64,000 bases of DNA from Arminella tubonensis (GTDB lineage Bacteria > Pseudomonadota > Alphaproteobacteria > Rhizobiales > Rhizobiaceae), in the NCBI RefSeq assembly GCF_003240585.1, contig NZ_PCDP01000038.1:372001-436000 (forward strand), in the 5' to 3' direction. Position 1 is the stretch's first letter; every line of letters starts with the position of its first letter. Positions 17,628-26,208 of the stretch are shown piece by piece. The notes beneath the pieces are model-generated. The model was given only the letters and a program-made list of their open reading frames with translations, had not been told where the DNA came from and did no database searches. The position numbers were made by a program, and so were the translations under genes.

Positions 17628-18917
17628 ATGCGTTTGGGCGGTCGGCTTCAAGGGGCCATCGAGATACTTGCCGATATCGAGGCCCGTAAGCGACCGGTAG
17701 CCGACGCGCTAAAGGACTGGGGCCTTGCCCACCGCTTTGCGGGCTCCGGCGATCGAGCCGCGATCGGCAACATCGTCTATGACGCTTTGCGCATGCGTCT
17801 TTCTCACGCTTACCTCATGGATGACGACGGCCCTTCGTCGCTCGCCCACGCCGTGCTCTTCCGCCAATGGGGCATCACGCCTGACATGCTCGCCGCGGAG
17901 CTTGAAGGCGATCGCTTTGCACCCGAGCCACCACGTGCCGAGGCGCTTGCCGCCTTCGCCGATCGCTCGCTGTCCGATGCGCCCGGTTATGTCCAGGGTG
18001 ATATTCCCGAGTGGGTCGAACCGTCCTTCGTCGAGGTCTTCGGCGATCAATGGCTTTCCGAGGCGAAGGCGCTAGCCGAGCGGCCAACGCTCGATCTGCG
18101 TGCAAACTCCCTGAAGTCGTCCCGCGACAAGGCCTTGAAGGCGCTTGATCGCGTTGGTGCCCAGGCTGCGAAGATTGCCCGTCAAGGCATTCGCATCGCT
18201 GCCGGGGAAGGTGCTTCCCGCCTACCCAACGTCACCGCGGAGCTTTCGTTCCAAAAAGGCTGGTTCGAGGTGCAGGACGAGGGTTCGCAGATCGTGGCCG
18301 ATCTCGTCATGCCGCTCGAAGGCGACCAGGTGCTCGACTACTGCGCCGGCGGCGGCGGCAAAACGCTGGCGATGGCTGCCGCGATGAACAACAAGGGACA
18401 GGTTCACGCCTACGATTCCGATCGCAAGCGCCTTGCACCGATCATCGAGAGGCTGAAGCGCGCCGGCACGCGCAATGTCCAGGTACACGACGACAAGGCA
18501 GGCTTGCTGGCTCTGCGCGGTCGTTTCGACAAGGTGCTTGTCGATGCGCCCTGCACAGGTACTGGCACGTGGCGGCGACGCCCGGATACCAAGTGGCGCC
18601 TGAACCAGAAAAATCTCGACGAGCGGATCAGCCAGCAGCAGGAAGCATTGGCCCAGGCGGCGGAGTTCGTGCGGCCCGGCGGCATGTTGCTCTATGTGAC
18701 ATGTTCCGTGTTGCCCGAGGAGAACGAGGCGCAGGTCACCCGCTTTGCGGCGAGCAATCCGGAATTCGAAATCGTCGATGCGCTGGAGTCCTGGAGCACG
18801 CTGTTCGGTGCGGACACGCCTCGTCCACGGTCGTCGGACGGCAAAACGATCACGCTGACCCCTGCCTCGACCGACACGGACGGCTTCTTCTTCTGCCGGC
18901 TGCGGCGCAAGTCTTAG
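17628..18917 (+). CDS. RsmB/NOP-family RNA (cytosine-C5) methyltransferase
   Basis: 429 residues. An N-terminal NusB-like helical domain precedes a SAM-dependent Rossmann domain. The C5-methyltransferase cysteines are both present: C309 in APCTGTGTWRR (catalytic in some members) and C359 in VTCSVLPEENEAQ. DYCAGGGGKTLAMAA is the SAM-binding motif I. RsmB methylates C967 of 16S rRNA in Escherichia coli, but rhizobial proteins of this type could have a different position, so no symbol is given. The ATG at 17628 has GGAGAAG upstream. Confidence 0.9.
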   Translation: MRLGGRLQGAIEILADIEARKRPVADALKDWGLAHRFAGSGDRAAIGNIVYDALRMRLSHAYLMDDDGPSSLAHAVLFRQWGITPDMLAAELEGDRFAPEPPRAEALAAFADRSLSDAPGYVQGDIPEWVEPSFVEVFGDQWLSEAKALAERPTLDLRANSLKSSRDKALKALDRVGAQAAKIARQGIRIAAGEGASRLPNVTAELSFQKGWFEVQDEGSQIVADLVMPLEGDQVLDYCAGGGGKTLAMAAAMNNKGQVHAYDSDRKRLAPIIERLKRAGTRNVQVHDDKAGLLALRGRFDKVLVDAPCTGTGTWRRRPDTKWRLNQKNLDERISQQQEALAQAAEFVRPGGMLLYVTCSVLPEENEAQVTRFAASNPEFEIVDALESWSTLFGADTPRPRSSDGKTITLTPASTDTDGFFFCRLRRKS

Positions 18918-19264
18918 AGCCTTCTCCAACCTTCTGTTTCATCACTCCCGGCCAGGAAACCTGGTGTCCAGGAATATCGCCGGCTGGCGGCTGCGTTTCC
19001 CTTGGAACATGCATCGTTGCGATCGAAAACCCAACGGCAACGCATGGGGTTCGGCTCTCTTCACGATTTGCATAAATTGCATATTTTCTGTGCCGTCCGT
19101 GCCTATTTTCTGCAAGCAAATCCATTCCGTATCCTTGCAGCGCAACAGCACATCCCGCCTTAAAATCATTCCAAACTAGAGTATTTGACACAAGTTTGCT
19201 TTTCAGCCATGACACCGGTCGCCCGAAGTTTTCGACTACTACTGCCGCCACTGGAGAGGATCCC
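18918..19264. other. 347-bp gap with the promoter region of the imelysin operon
   Basis: No credible coding sequence. A direct repeat TTGCATA occurs at 19068-19074 and 19077-19083, and a TTGACA hexamer lies at 19185-19190, though no good -10 box follows it. I looked for Irr ICE and RirA-type motifs and found no clear match. This is the presumed control region of the imelysin operon. Confidence 0.4.
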
Positions 19265-20545
19265 ATGAAACTTAATCGTAATTTTTGCGCCGCGCTGACG
19301 CTGACGGCGGCTTCCCTGACCGCATACGCTCTTCCGGCACATGCCGCCGTCGATGAAGCAGCTGTTGTCAAGCACTACGCCGAAGTTGCGCATGCCAAGT
19401 ACGAAGACTCGTTGATCACGGCCAAGCGCCTCGATAAGGCCATAGATGCGCTGATCGCCAATCCGAGCAAGAAGACGCTCGATGAGGCGCGCGCCATGTG
19501 GATCAAGGCTCGCGTTCCCTACTCGCAGTCGGAAGTCTACCGCTTCGGCAACAAGATCGTCGACGACTGGGAAGGCGACGTGAATTCTTGGCCGCTCGAC
19601 GAAGGCTTGATCGACTATGTCGACAAATCCTACGGCACCGAAAGCGACGAGAATGCGCTTTATGTTGCAAACGTGATCGCCAACAAGACCATCAAGATCG
19701 ACGGCAAGGATGTCGACGCCTCGCACCTGACGCCCGATTTCCTCAAGTCGCTGAATGGCGCCGGCAAAGTCGATGCCAACGTCGCCACCGGCTATCACGC
19801 CATCGAATTCCTGCTCTGGGGACAGGATCTGCACGGAACAGGACCGGGTGCTGGCGAACGTCCGGCGACCGACTACGACGTGAAGAACTGCACCCGCGGC
19901 AATTGCGACCGTCGCGCCGAATACCTGAAGTCGGCATCGACCAAGCTTGTTGCTGATCTTCAGGAAATGACTGACGACTGGGCCCCTGAAGGTGCTGCCA
20001 CGAAAGAGGACGAGAAGGACCCGAAGGCCGGCATCACCGCCATCCTAACCGGCATGGGCTCGCTCTCCTACGGCGAACTGGCCGGCGAGCGCATGAAGCT
20101 CGGTCTGCTGCTGCACGATCCGGAGCAGGAGCACGATTGCTTCTCCGACAACACCTACAACACCTATAACAACGATATCATCGGCATCGAGTCAGCCTAT
20201 ACCGGCAACTACACCCGCATCGACGGCACGAAGCTGAAGGGCCCTTCCCTACACGCGCTGCTGGCCGAAAAGGACGGGGCTGTCGATAAGGAAGTGATGG
20301 CAAAGTTCGCGGCCACCGACAAGGCTTCGACAGCAATGGTCAAGCGCGGCGAGAAGGTCGAGAAGTACGACCAGATGATCGGTGAGGGCAACACCGAAGG
20401 TAACGCCGTCGTCCAGCACGTCATCGACGGCCTGCTCGATCAGACGAAGAGCATCCAGCGCGTCATCGCTGCGCTTGATCTCGGCACGATCAAGCTTGAA
20501 GGTTCGGACAGCCTGGATAATCCTAACTCCGTCTTCAAGAAGTAA
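19265..20545 (+). CDS. Imelysin-family periplasmic protein (first copy)
   Basis: 426 residues from ATG 19265, which has GGAGAGG about six bases upstream. Residues 1-27 form a Sec signal peptide ending in ALPAHAA. The M75/imelysin domain carries the GxHxxE signature as GYHAIE with H178 and E181, the presumed metal site. IcmP/EfeO-like imelysins are periplasmic, iron-regulated proteins thought to bind iron or act in its uptake; proteolysis is disputed. It leads a four-gene operon with a di-heme cytochrome, a second imelysin and a DUF1513 protein. The next start lies behind an intercistronic hairpin. Confidence 0.9.
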   Translation: MKLNRNFCAALTLTAASLTAYALPAHAAVDEAAVVKHYAEVAHAKYEDSLITAKRLDKAIDALIANPSKKTLDEARAMWIKARVPYSQSEVYRFGNKIVDDWEGDVNSWPLDEGLIDYVDKSYGTESDENALYVANVIANKTIKIDGKDVDASHLTPDFLKSLNGAGKVDANVATGYHAIEFLLWGQDLHGTGPGAGERPATDYDVKNCTRGNCDRRAEYLKSASTKLVADLQEMTDDWAPEGAATKEDEKDPKAGITAILTGMGSLSYGELAGERMKLGLLLHDPEQEHDCFSDNTYNTYNNDIIGIESAYTGNYTRIDGTKLKGPSLHALLAEKDGAVDKEVMAKFAATDKASTAMVKRGEKVEKYDQMIGEGNTEGNAVVQHVIDGLLDQTKSIQRVIAALDLGTIKLEGSDSLDNPNSVFKK

Positions 20546-20551
20546 CAAAGG

Positions 20552-20583
20552 AGGGCGGCGGCGCGGAAAGGCGCTGCCGCCCT
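20552..20583 (+). other. Intercistronic hairpin between first imelysin and di-heme cytochrome genes
   Basis: Arms 20552-20564 and 20571-20583 form a 13-bp GC-rich stem (one G-U pair in RNA) with a 6-nt GGAAAG loop. A strong Shine-Dalgarno-like AAAGGAGG (20547-20554) runs into the base of the left arm, while the next ATG (20591) begins seven bases after the right arm. No T-run follows, so a plain terminator is unlikely. Confidence 0.7.
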
Positions 20584-20590
20584 GATCCCG

Positions 20591-22123
20591 ATGAGCCGCA
20601 TTCCCGCCGCCAGCTTGTTTCTGCCCGCCCTTGTGGCGGGCATTCTTGGCTGGACGGCCTCGATAGTTGTCGCGGACGGCCCTACGATCCGCAGCGATCT
20701 TTCCAGGGAGCAGTTGAAACGCGTGACCGAGGTCACCCGTCCGACATCGGATTTCTCCAAGGCCGAGCCTTACGAGGCGATGGAGAGTGGTGCTGCGACG
20801 TCGATTGCGCCCGTTACCGCCGATGCCTTCTCGCAGCCTTCGGCCAATCTCGACAAGAACAAGGGCCTGGACTTCCACCTCGGCAATGCGTTGTTCCGCC
20901 AGCTCTGGGTTTCCTCGCCCTCCTCGACGCAGGCGACGGATGGGCTCGGTCCGCTTTTCAATGCGCGCTCCTGCCAGACTTGTCACATCAAGGATGGTCG
21001 CGGACATCCACCGGAAGCCGACGGCAACGCTTCGTCGATGTTCCTGAGGCTGGCGCGACCGGCCAGGACGCCGGAAGAACAGAAAGCCGTCGAAGAGCAT
21101 CGGGCGGCCAATTTTCCTGACAGCACCTATGGGACCCAGCTCCAGGATTTGGCCGTTCCGGGTCTTTCTGGTGAAGGCAAGGTCGCCGTTACCTACTCGG
21201 AACAAAGCGTCACGCTTGCCGGCGGCGAGACTGTTTCGCTGGGCAAGCCCACCTATTCCGCCACTGATCTCGCCTACGGTCCGCTCGATCCGGACACGAC
21301 GCTGTCTGCTCGCGTTGCCCCTGCAATGCTGGGTCTCGGGCTGATAGAGGCCATTCCGGATGCGGATATCCTTGCGCACGCCGACCCCGACGATCGAGAC
21401 GGCGACGGTATTTCCGGCAAGGCGGCGATCGTGCGCGACAATCGTACGGGCAAGGTCGCGCTCGGGCGCTTCGGCTTGAAGGCGCAGAATGCCACCGTAC
21501 GCGACCAGACGTCTGCCGCGCTGGTCAACGATATCGGTATCTCCAATCCCGATCACCCGAATGCGCATGGCGACTGCACCGCCAGGGAGCCGCAATGTCT
21601 TGCCATGCCGACAGGCGTGCAGAAGCGTCTCGGCAATACCGAGGCTCCGGATCCGATCCTCGACCTCATGACCTATTACTCCGAGAATCTTGCCGTTCCC
21701 GCCAGGCGGAAGGCAAGCTTCCCCGAGACGCTGCACGGCAAGCAGATGTTCTATCAATCCGGCTGTATCGCCTGCCACACGCCGAAATTCGTGACCCGCA
21801 GCGACGCCCGTGCGGAGGCGCAGTCCTTTCAGCTGATCTGGCCCTATTCCGATTTCCTGCTGCATGACATGGGCGACGGCCTTGCGGACGGCCAGCAGGT
21901 CGGCGTTGCCAGCGGTCAGGAATGGCGTACGCCGCCGCTCTGGGGTATAGGCCTCACCCAAACCGTTAGCGGCCATACCTTCTTTCTCCACGACGGCCGC
22001 GCCAGGAACCTGACCGAGGCCATCCTCTGGCACGGGGGAGAGGCCGAGAAAGCCCGAAACGCCTTCGCATCCCTGTCGAAAGACGACAGGCAAGCCCTCA
22101 TCACCTTTCTGGAGTCCCTTTGA
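20591..22123 (+). CDS. Di-heme oxidoreductase (DUF1111, cytochrome c peroxidase-like)
   Basis: 510 residues. An N-terminal hydrophobic segment (about residues 5-28) serves as signal peptide. Two c-type heme motifs are visible, CQTCH at 128-132 and CIACH at 392-396, the pattern of the DUF1111 'thiol oxidoreductase' family related to di-heme peroxidases such as MauG. It should work in the periplasm and pass or accept electrons. It sits between two imelysin genes. The order imelysin, di-heme protein, imelysin, DUF1513 resembles the icmP region of pseudomonads as I recall it. Its own ribosome site at normal spacing is poor. Its stop overlaps the next start by one base. Confidence 0.88.
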   Translation: MSRIPAASLFLPALVAGILGWTASIVVADGPTIRSDLSREQLKRVTEVTRPTSDFSKAEPYEAMESGAATSIAPVTADAFSQPSANLDKNKGLDFHLGNALFRQLWVSSPSSTQATDGLGPLFNARSCQTCHIKDGRGHPPEADGNASSMFLRLARPARTPEEQKAVEEHRAANFPDSTYGTQLQDLAVPGLSGEGKVAVTYSEQSVTLAGGETVSLGKPTYSATDLAYGPLDPDTTLSARVAPAMLGLGLIEAIPDADILAHADPDDRDGDGISGKAAIVRDNRTGKVALGRFGLKAQNATVRDQTSAALVNDIGISNPDHPNAHGDCTAREPQCLAMPTGVQKRLGNTEAPDPILDLMTYYSENLAVPARRKASFPETLHGKQMFYQSGCIACHTPKFVTRSDARAEAQSFQLIWPYSDFLLHDMGDGLADGQQVGVASGQEWRTPPLWGIGLTQTVSGHTFFLHDGRARNLTEAILWHGGEAEKARNAFASLSKDDRQALITFLESL

Positions 22124-23229
22124 TGCGCCACTGGAAACCTTTGCTTGCTGCCCTCCTGTTCAGCACGATCCCGGCTGCCGTCCTTGCCCAGCAGCCAGCA
22201 CCTGCCGAAGGACTGAATGAAGCGGCTGTTCCAGAGGTCATGCGGAAGGCTGTCGACGATGTGATACGCCCCGGGTATCGCGACATGCATCAGTCCGCGT
22301 CACAATTGACCGTCGCCATGAAAAGCCTCTGCAACGCGCCGTCCGCCGACAGCTTGGGCGCGGCCAAGACCGCCTTTACCGATACGATCAGGAAGTGGTC
22401 GACTATCGAGATCGTCCAGACCGGCCCGGTGCTCGACAAGAACCGTTTCGAGCACATCCTGTTCTATCCCGACCGCAAGGGGATCGGCATGAAGCAGGTG
22501 CAGGCGCTGATCGCCAAGGCTGACGACAGGGATGCAACGGCGGAAGCTGTATCGACAAAGAGCGTCGCGCTGCAGAGCCTGACTGCGCTCGAATATGTGC
22601 TGTATGGCAATGGCTCCGATACGCTTTCAAAAGACAAGGGCGGCTTTCGCTGCCGCTACGGCGCCGCGATCGCTGGTAATATCGAGGCCGTCTCGGGGCA
22701 GGTTTCGGCCGCGTGGGAGGACCCGAACGGCGTGCAGAAATCCTGGAAGAACCCCGGAAAGGACAGCGAGGATTTCGAGAACAACAAGGAGGCGGTGACC
22801 GCCCTACTCGGTATTCTCGTCCACGGCGCCGGCAATGTCCGCGACCAGCGCCTCGAGGCCTTTTACAAGGGCGATGTTGCTGCAGCACATCCGAAAATGG
22901 CGATCTACTGGCGGTCGGGGAATAGCTGGACATCACTGACAGCGAATATTGAAGGCTTGCAAACGCTGTGGAGCAAGGCCGGCATGGCCAACCTGCTGCC
23001 GGCAGGCAAGCGGGAGGTCGCCGGCAAGATCGATGCGTTGTTGAAACAACTGATTGCCACGGCGCCCGCCATAAATGCCGACATACCGGCTGCCTTGGCA
23101 GATGACGGCCAGCGCGCCAAGATCGATACCCTGCTTGCCGACACCCGTGATCTGACCACTGATTTCTCCGACGGTTACGGCGGCGCGATCGGGCTTTCGG
23201 CCGGCTTCTCCTTCGCCGACGGGGACTGA
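22123..23229 (+). CDS. Imelysin-family periplasmic protein (second copy)
   Basis: 368 residues, starting at an ATG that shares its first A with the stop of the di-heme gene; GGAG lies about eight bases upstream. Signal peptide residues 1-24 (ending VLAQ) precede an imelysin-like domain. The HxxE signature is replaced: the region reads SLTALEYVLYG, with T154 where the first imelysin has histidine, while the glutamate E157 is kept. This points to a different metal site or a partner role. DUF1513 follows four bases after the stop. Confidence 0.85.
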   Translation: MRHWKPLLAALLFSTIPAAVLAQQPAPAEGLNEAAVPEVMRKAVDDVIRPGYRDMHQSASQLTVAMKSLCNAPSADSLGAAKTAFTDTIRKWSTIEIVQTGPVLDKNRFEHILFYPDRKGIGMKQVQALIAKADDRDATAEAVSTKSVALQSLTALEYVLYGNGSDTLSKDKGGFRCRYGAAIAGNIEAVSGQVSAAWEDPNGVQKSWKNPGKDSEDFENNKEAVTALLGILVHGAGNVRDQRLEAFYKGDVAAAHPKMAIYWRSGNSWTSLTANIEGLQTLWSKAGMANLLPAGKREVAGKIDALLKQLIATAPAINADIPAALADDGQRAKIDTLLADTRDLTTDFSDGYGGAIGLSAGFSFADGD

Positions 23230-23232
23230 TCC

Positions 23233-24321
23233 ATGCCGCGGAGCGCGATGATAGACCGCAGAGCCTTCGTCAAGGCAGCCGGGCTAACCTTCCTTGCGGC
23301 GCTCAAGCCAGGCGCATTGATGGCGCTCGAGCGAACCGACGCGGTCTTCGCCTCCGGCATTCGCGCCAGGGATGGCTCCTATGCGGTCGCGACCGTGACC
23401 GAGCGCGGCGAGATCGTCGATCAGGTGGCGCTGCCAGCCCGCGCGCATGGCATGGCCTTCAGCAAGGCGACCGGCAGGACCGTCGCCTTCGCCCGCCGGC
23501 CGGGCACCTATGCAATGATCTTCGACCCATCCGGCAAGGTCGAGCCGATCATCATCTCCGCGCGCGAAGGGCGGCACTTCTACGGCCACGGCGCATTTTC
23601 GCCGGATGGGCGGCTGCTCTACGCCAGCGAGAATGATTTCGACGGCAATCGCGGCATGATCGGCATTTATGACGCCCGAGATCGCTTCGCCCGCATCGGT
23701 GAATACCAGACCTACGGGACCGGGCCGCACGACATGACGGTGTCGGACGACGGCCGCTTTCTGATCGTCGCCAACGGCGGCATCGAGACGCATCCGGACT
23801 TCGGCCGCACGAAGCTCAATCTCGACCACATGGAGCCATCGCTGACGCTGATCGACGCTGCCACCGGCAGCCTGATCGAGAAGCATGTCCTGCCGGCACA
23901 ATACGCCCGTGTCTCAACACGACATGTCGACATCGACGCCGACGGCAAAATCTGGTTCGCCTGCCAGTACGAAGGGCACCGCAACGACCTGCCGCCGCTC
24001 GTCGGACACTTCGGCAGGGGCGAGGACCTGACCTTCGTCACACTGCCTGACGAGACGACGCGAGCGCTCGGAAACTATGTCGGCGCCATTGCCGTCAACC
24101 GTGACGAGGGCCTGGTCGGCGTGACGTCGCCCGTCAATGGCACGGCGGTGACGCTCGATGCCATGAGCGGGAAGGTGCTCAAGGTCGAAAGCGTGGCGGA
24201 TGCGGCAGGCATCGCTGCTGCGGAGCGGGGTTTTGCCGTTTCGTCCTACCGCGGGGAATTCGAAGGGCTTCGTAGCGATGTCGCCTGGGATCAGCACATC
24301 GTGCGCATCGCCCGAAAATAG
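23233..24321 (+). CDS. DUF1513 Tat-exported beta-propeller protein
   Basis: 362 residues from ATG 23233; ATG at 23248 is also possible. The N-terminus has a twin-arginine signal (DRRAFVKAAGLTFLAAL), predicting folded export to the periplasm, perhaps with a cofactor. The rest is the DUF1513 domain, whose repeated blades (GHGAFSPDGRLLYASENDF, GPHDMTVSDDGRFLIVANGG) look like a seven-bladed beta-propeller. It is the last gene of the imelysin operon; the function is unknown, with a role in iron handling inferred from neighbours. It converges on DUF2252 with a 13-bp gap. Confidence 0.88.
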   Translation: MPRSAMIDRRAFVKAAGLTFLAALKPGALMALERTDAVFASGIRARDGSYAVATVTERGEIVDQVALPARAHGMAFSKATGRTVAFARRPGTYAMIFDPSGKVEPIIISAREGRHFYGHGAFSPDGRLLYASENDFDGNRGMIGIYDARDRFARIGEYQTYGTGPHDMTVSDDGRFLIVANGGIETHPDFGRTKLNLDHMEPSLTLIDAATGSLIEKHVLPAQYARVSTRHVDIDADGKIWFACQYEGHRNDLPPLVGHFGRGEDLTFVTLPDETTRALGNYVGAIAVNRDEGLVGVTSPVNGTAVTLDAMSGKVLKVESVADAAGIAAAERGFAVSSYRGEFEGLRSDVAWDQHIVRIARK

Positions 24322-24334
24322 AGCACAGGCCCGG

Positions 24335-25411
24335 TCAGCCGGTCGCGGCGTAGGCCTTTTGCTCGATTGCGATGCTCATTGCCGCGGCCTTTGCCGCATC
24401 GCTCAGCCAGTCGAGTGGACGCTTTTCGATATCGGCCATAATTGCCGGGATACGAGCCGGGTCGCTGCTGTGGCAATTGGCAATCTCGAAACCCATCAGG
24501 TCGAGCATATCGGGCGACAGCAACAGATCCGCATCGCCGTCCACCTCGATCTTGCGGCTATTTGGAGAGAGCCTTCGAACAAGAACTCCATTCGCTACCT
24601 TGTATTGCGGATCCGGAGATCGGCTGCGTCCTGCGGCAATAGCTTCAGCCTGGATCGCCTTGTTGGCTGGATCGTGGCGAAGTGACCAGGCTGACTGGGC
24701 AAGCGCCTTTGCTTCGCGCAGGACGGGCCCGCCACGCCATTCGACATAGGCGACGAAGCGAGGACGCCCAAGGCTTCCCGTGCCTGCGGTGCGCGGCCTT
24801 GCCACGAAAGGCAGGGCCGGATCAGGGAGGCAGCCTCTCAGCGCATCTACATACTTTGCGGCTGGAGGCACCAAGGGCTGCGGCAATTGCTGGAACTTCT
24901 CCCAGAATTTCTTGCGTTCCGCGTCAGGCAGCAGCACGGCGTTGCGCAACCACTTGTGGTCTCGTTCGAGGATGATCGGCAATGGCTGCGCCAAGCCACG
25001 GCGATAGCCACCAAGGATTGCCCCGCCGACCACCTCGGCCGACAACCCGCCTTTCGATCTGGCCAGCATCGCGCTTGCTGCAAGGCGCACGAGATCGAGG
25101 GCGTAGGGCATGACGGCGGCATCGTCGAAATCGTTGGCGCCCCAGACCAGCCGCCCTTCGCCATCGCGCCAGGTGCCAAAATTTTCAAGATGCGTGTCGC
25201 CGATCGCCAGAACGGCGGGCGCGCCGGCAAGAGCCGGGCAGAGGTCGAGGATCGTCTCCGCCCATCGCCAATAGGTAGCGCGGAGAAACGCGAAGCTGCC
25301 GGTCTTCATTTTCTGGTGCTTCTTGTCGAGGCCGGCGATGGAAAGGTCGGTGCCCAGTTCCGCCCGGAGCCAGGACTCGTAGGCAGCAATCGACTGTGAA
25401 AATCTGGTCAT
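24335..25411 (-). CDS. DUF2252 family kinase-like protein
   Basis: 358 residues. Motifs GDTHLENFG and WGANDFDDA are the conserved core of DUF2252, which resembles the catalytic and metal-binding loops of APH/choline-kinase-like phosphotransferases. The biological substrate is not established. It has no signal peptide and is presumably cytoplasmic. It converges on the imelysin operon and is divergent from a short TspO-like remnant. Confidence 0.85.
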   Translation of the reverse strand: MTRFSQSIAAYESWLRAELGTDLSIAGLDKKHQKMKTGSFAFLRATYWRWAETILDLCPALAGAPAVLAIGDTHLENFGTWRDGEGRLVWGANDFDDAAVMPYALDLVRLAASAMLARSKGGLSAEVVGGAILGGYRRGLAQPLPIILERDHKWLRNAVLLPDAERKKFWEKFQQLPQPLVPPAAKYVDALRGCLPDPALPFVARPRTAGTGSLGRPRFVAYVEWRGGPVLREAKALAQSAWSLRHDPANKAIQAEAIAAGRSRSPDPQYKVANGVLVRRLSPNSRKIEVDGDADLLLSPDMLDLMGFEIANCHSSDPARIPAIMADIEKRPLDWLSDAAKAAAMSIAIEQKAYAATG

Positions 25412-25480
25412 TTCCGCGCCTTCCGGTGTTCACCGCTGCGCCAGCGGATCATCTGACGTATCCATTCCGCAGTATAGACT

Positions 25481-25690
25481 TTGACGGCCATTGCCCACCC
25501 TTTGAAAGTGCTGGTTATTCCGGGCGATCGTCCCATGGCGCCGGAAAGCAGCGCTCGGGATTATCGCCGGCCTGCTGGTTTTGACCCCCGCATTCATCGG
25601 CAATTACTGGCGGCATGGCTTTTCGTGCCCTATGCGGCGTGGGTCGCCTTTGCCACCGTGTTCAACGCATCGATCGCTTATCTGAACTGA
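25481..25690 (+). pseudogene. TspO/MBR C-terminal remnant, likely frameshifted
   Basis: The frame ending at 25690 gives AAWLFVPYAAWVAFATVFNA followed by SIAYLN, which matches the last helix of TspO/MBR membrane proteins (PYxxWVxFAxxLNxxI). A full TspO of about 160 residues is absent. The frame starting around 25515 in another phase gives a hydrophobic ALGIIAGLLVLTPAFIGNYW that could be the preceding helix, suggesting a frameshift between them. TspO binds porphyrins and tryptophan-type ligands and in Sinorhizobium affects stress-regulated genes. The match rests on memory of the family pattern. The alternative is a small unrelated 69-residue membrane protein. Confidence 0.45.
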
Positions 25691-25758
25691 AATCGACCCT
25701 ATTGCGCTTGTCGAAAAGCCGCTCACATGCCACTTTCCCGCTCGCGTGAGGACATGAC

Positions 25759-26208
25759 ATGGTTGGAGAAGACAGCGGCGATTTCCGGCAACGGATTCGC
25801 CAGAGTTTTGAGCGTCAGGCGGCGATGAAGACCATCGGCGCGGAATTGACGCGCGTCGAACACGGCATGATCGAGATCGAGCTGCCGTTCGATGTCAAAT
25901 TGACGCAGCAGCATGGCATGCTGCACGCCGGCGTGATTTCAGCGGCGCTCGATTCCGCTTGCGGTTTCGCCGCCTATAGCGTCATCGATCCCGACGCATC
26001 GATCCTCACCATCGAATTCAAAATCAACCTGATGTCGCCGGGGCGCGGCGAACGCTTCCTGTTTCGCGGCGAAGTCACCAAGCCCGGTACGACGATCATC
26101 GTTGCCGACGGCAGGGGCTACGCGATCGGCGACGGGCCGGCAAAATTGATCGCCTCCATGACCGGAACGATGATGGTCATCAGGGGAAGAGAGGGAATCA
26201 CTGGATGA
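25759..26208 (+). CDS. PaaI-family hotdog-fold thioesterase
   Basis: 149 residues. The hotdog core QQHGMLHAGVISAALDSACGFAAY, with the HGG-like turn and following acidic residue, is typical of PaaI/YbgC-class acyl-CoA thioesterases, acting in the cytoplasm as a tetramer. The substrate is not readable. The stop overlaps the start of the downstream nucleosidase gene by four bases (ATGA), so translation is coupled. Confidence 0.88.
   Translation: MVGEDSGDFRQRIRQSFERQAAMKTIGAELTRVEHGMIEIELPFDVKLTQQHGMLHAGVISAALDSACGFAAYSVIDPDASILTIEFKINLMSPGRGERFLFRGEVTKPGTTIIVADGRGYAIGDGPAKLIASMTGTMMVIRGREGITG

Noticed and set aside
18964..19179. A 71-codon frame between the rRNA methyltransferase and imelysin genes
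   Set aside because: No ribosome site and no plausible fold; the region is best read as the upstream control region.
19000..19264. Irr or RirA box upstream of the imelysin operon
   Set aside because: No ICE palindrome or TGA-N9-TCA arrangement was found; only a TTGCATA direct repeat and a TTGACA hexamer remain.
20249..22093. A 614-codon open frame on the minus strand
   Set aside because: It lies wholly antisense to the second half of an imelysin gene and the di-heme cytochrome gene; the protein is arginine/glycine-rich with no family likeness, typical of a GC-rich antisense frame.
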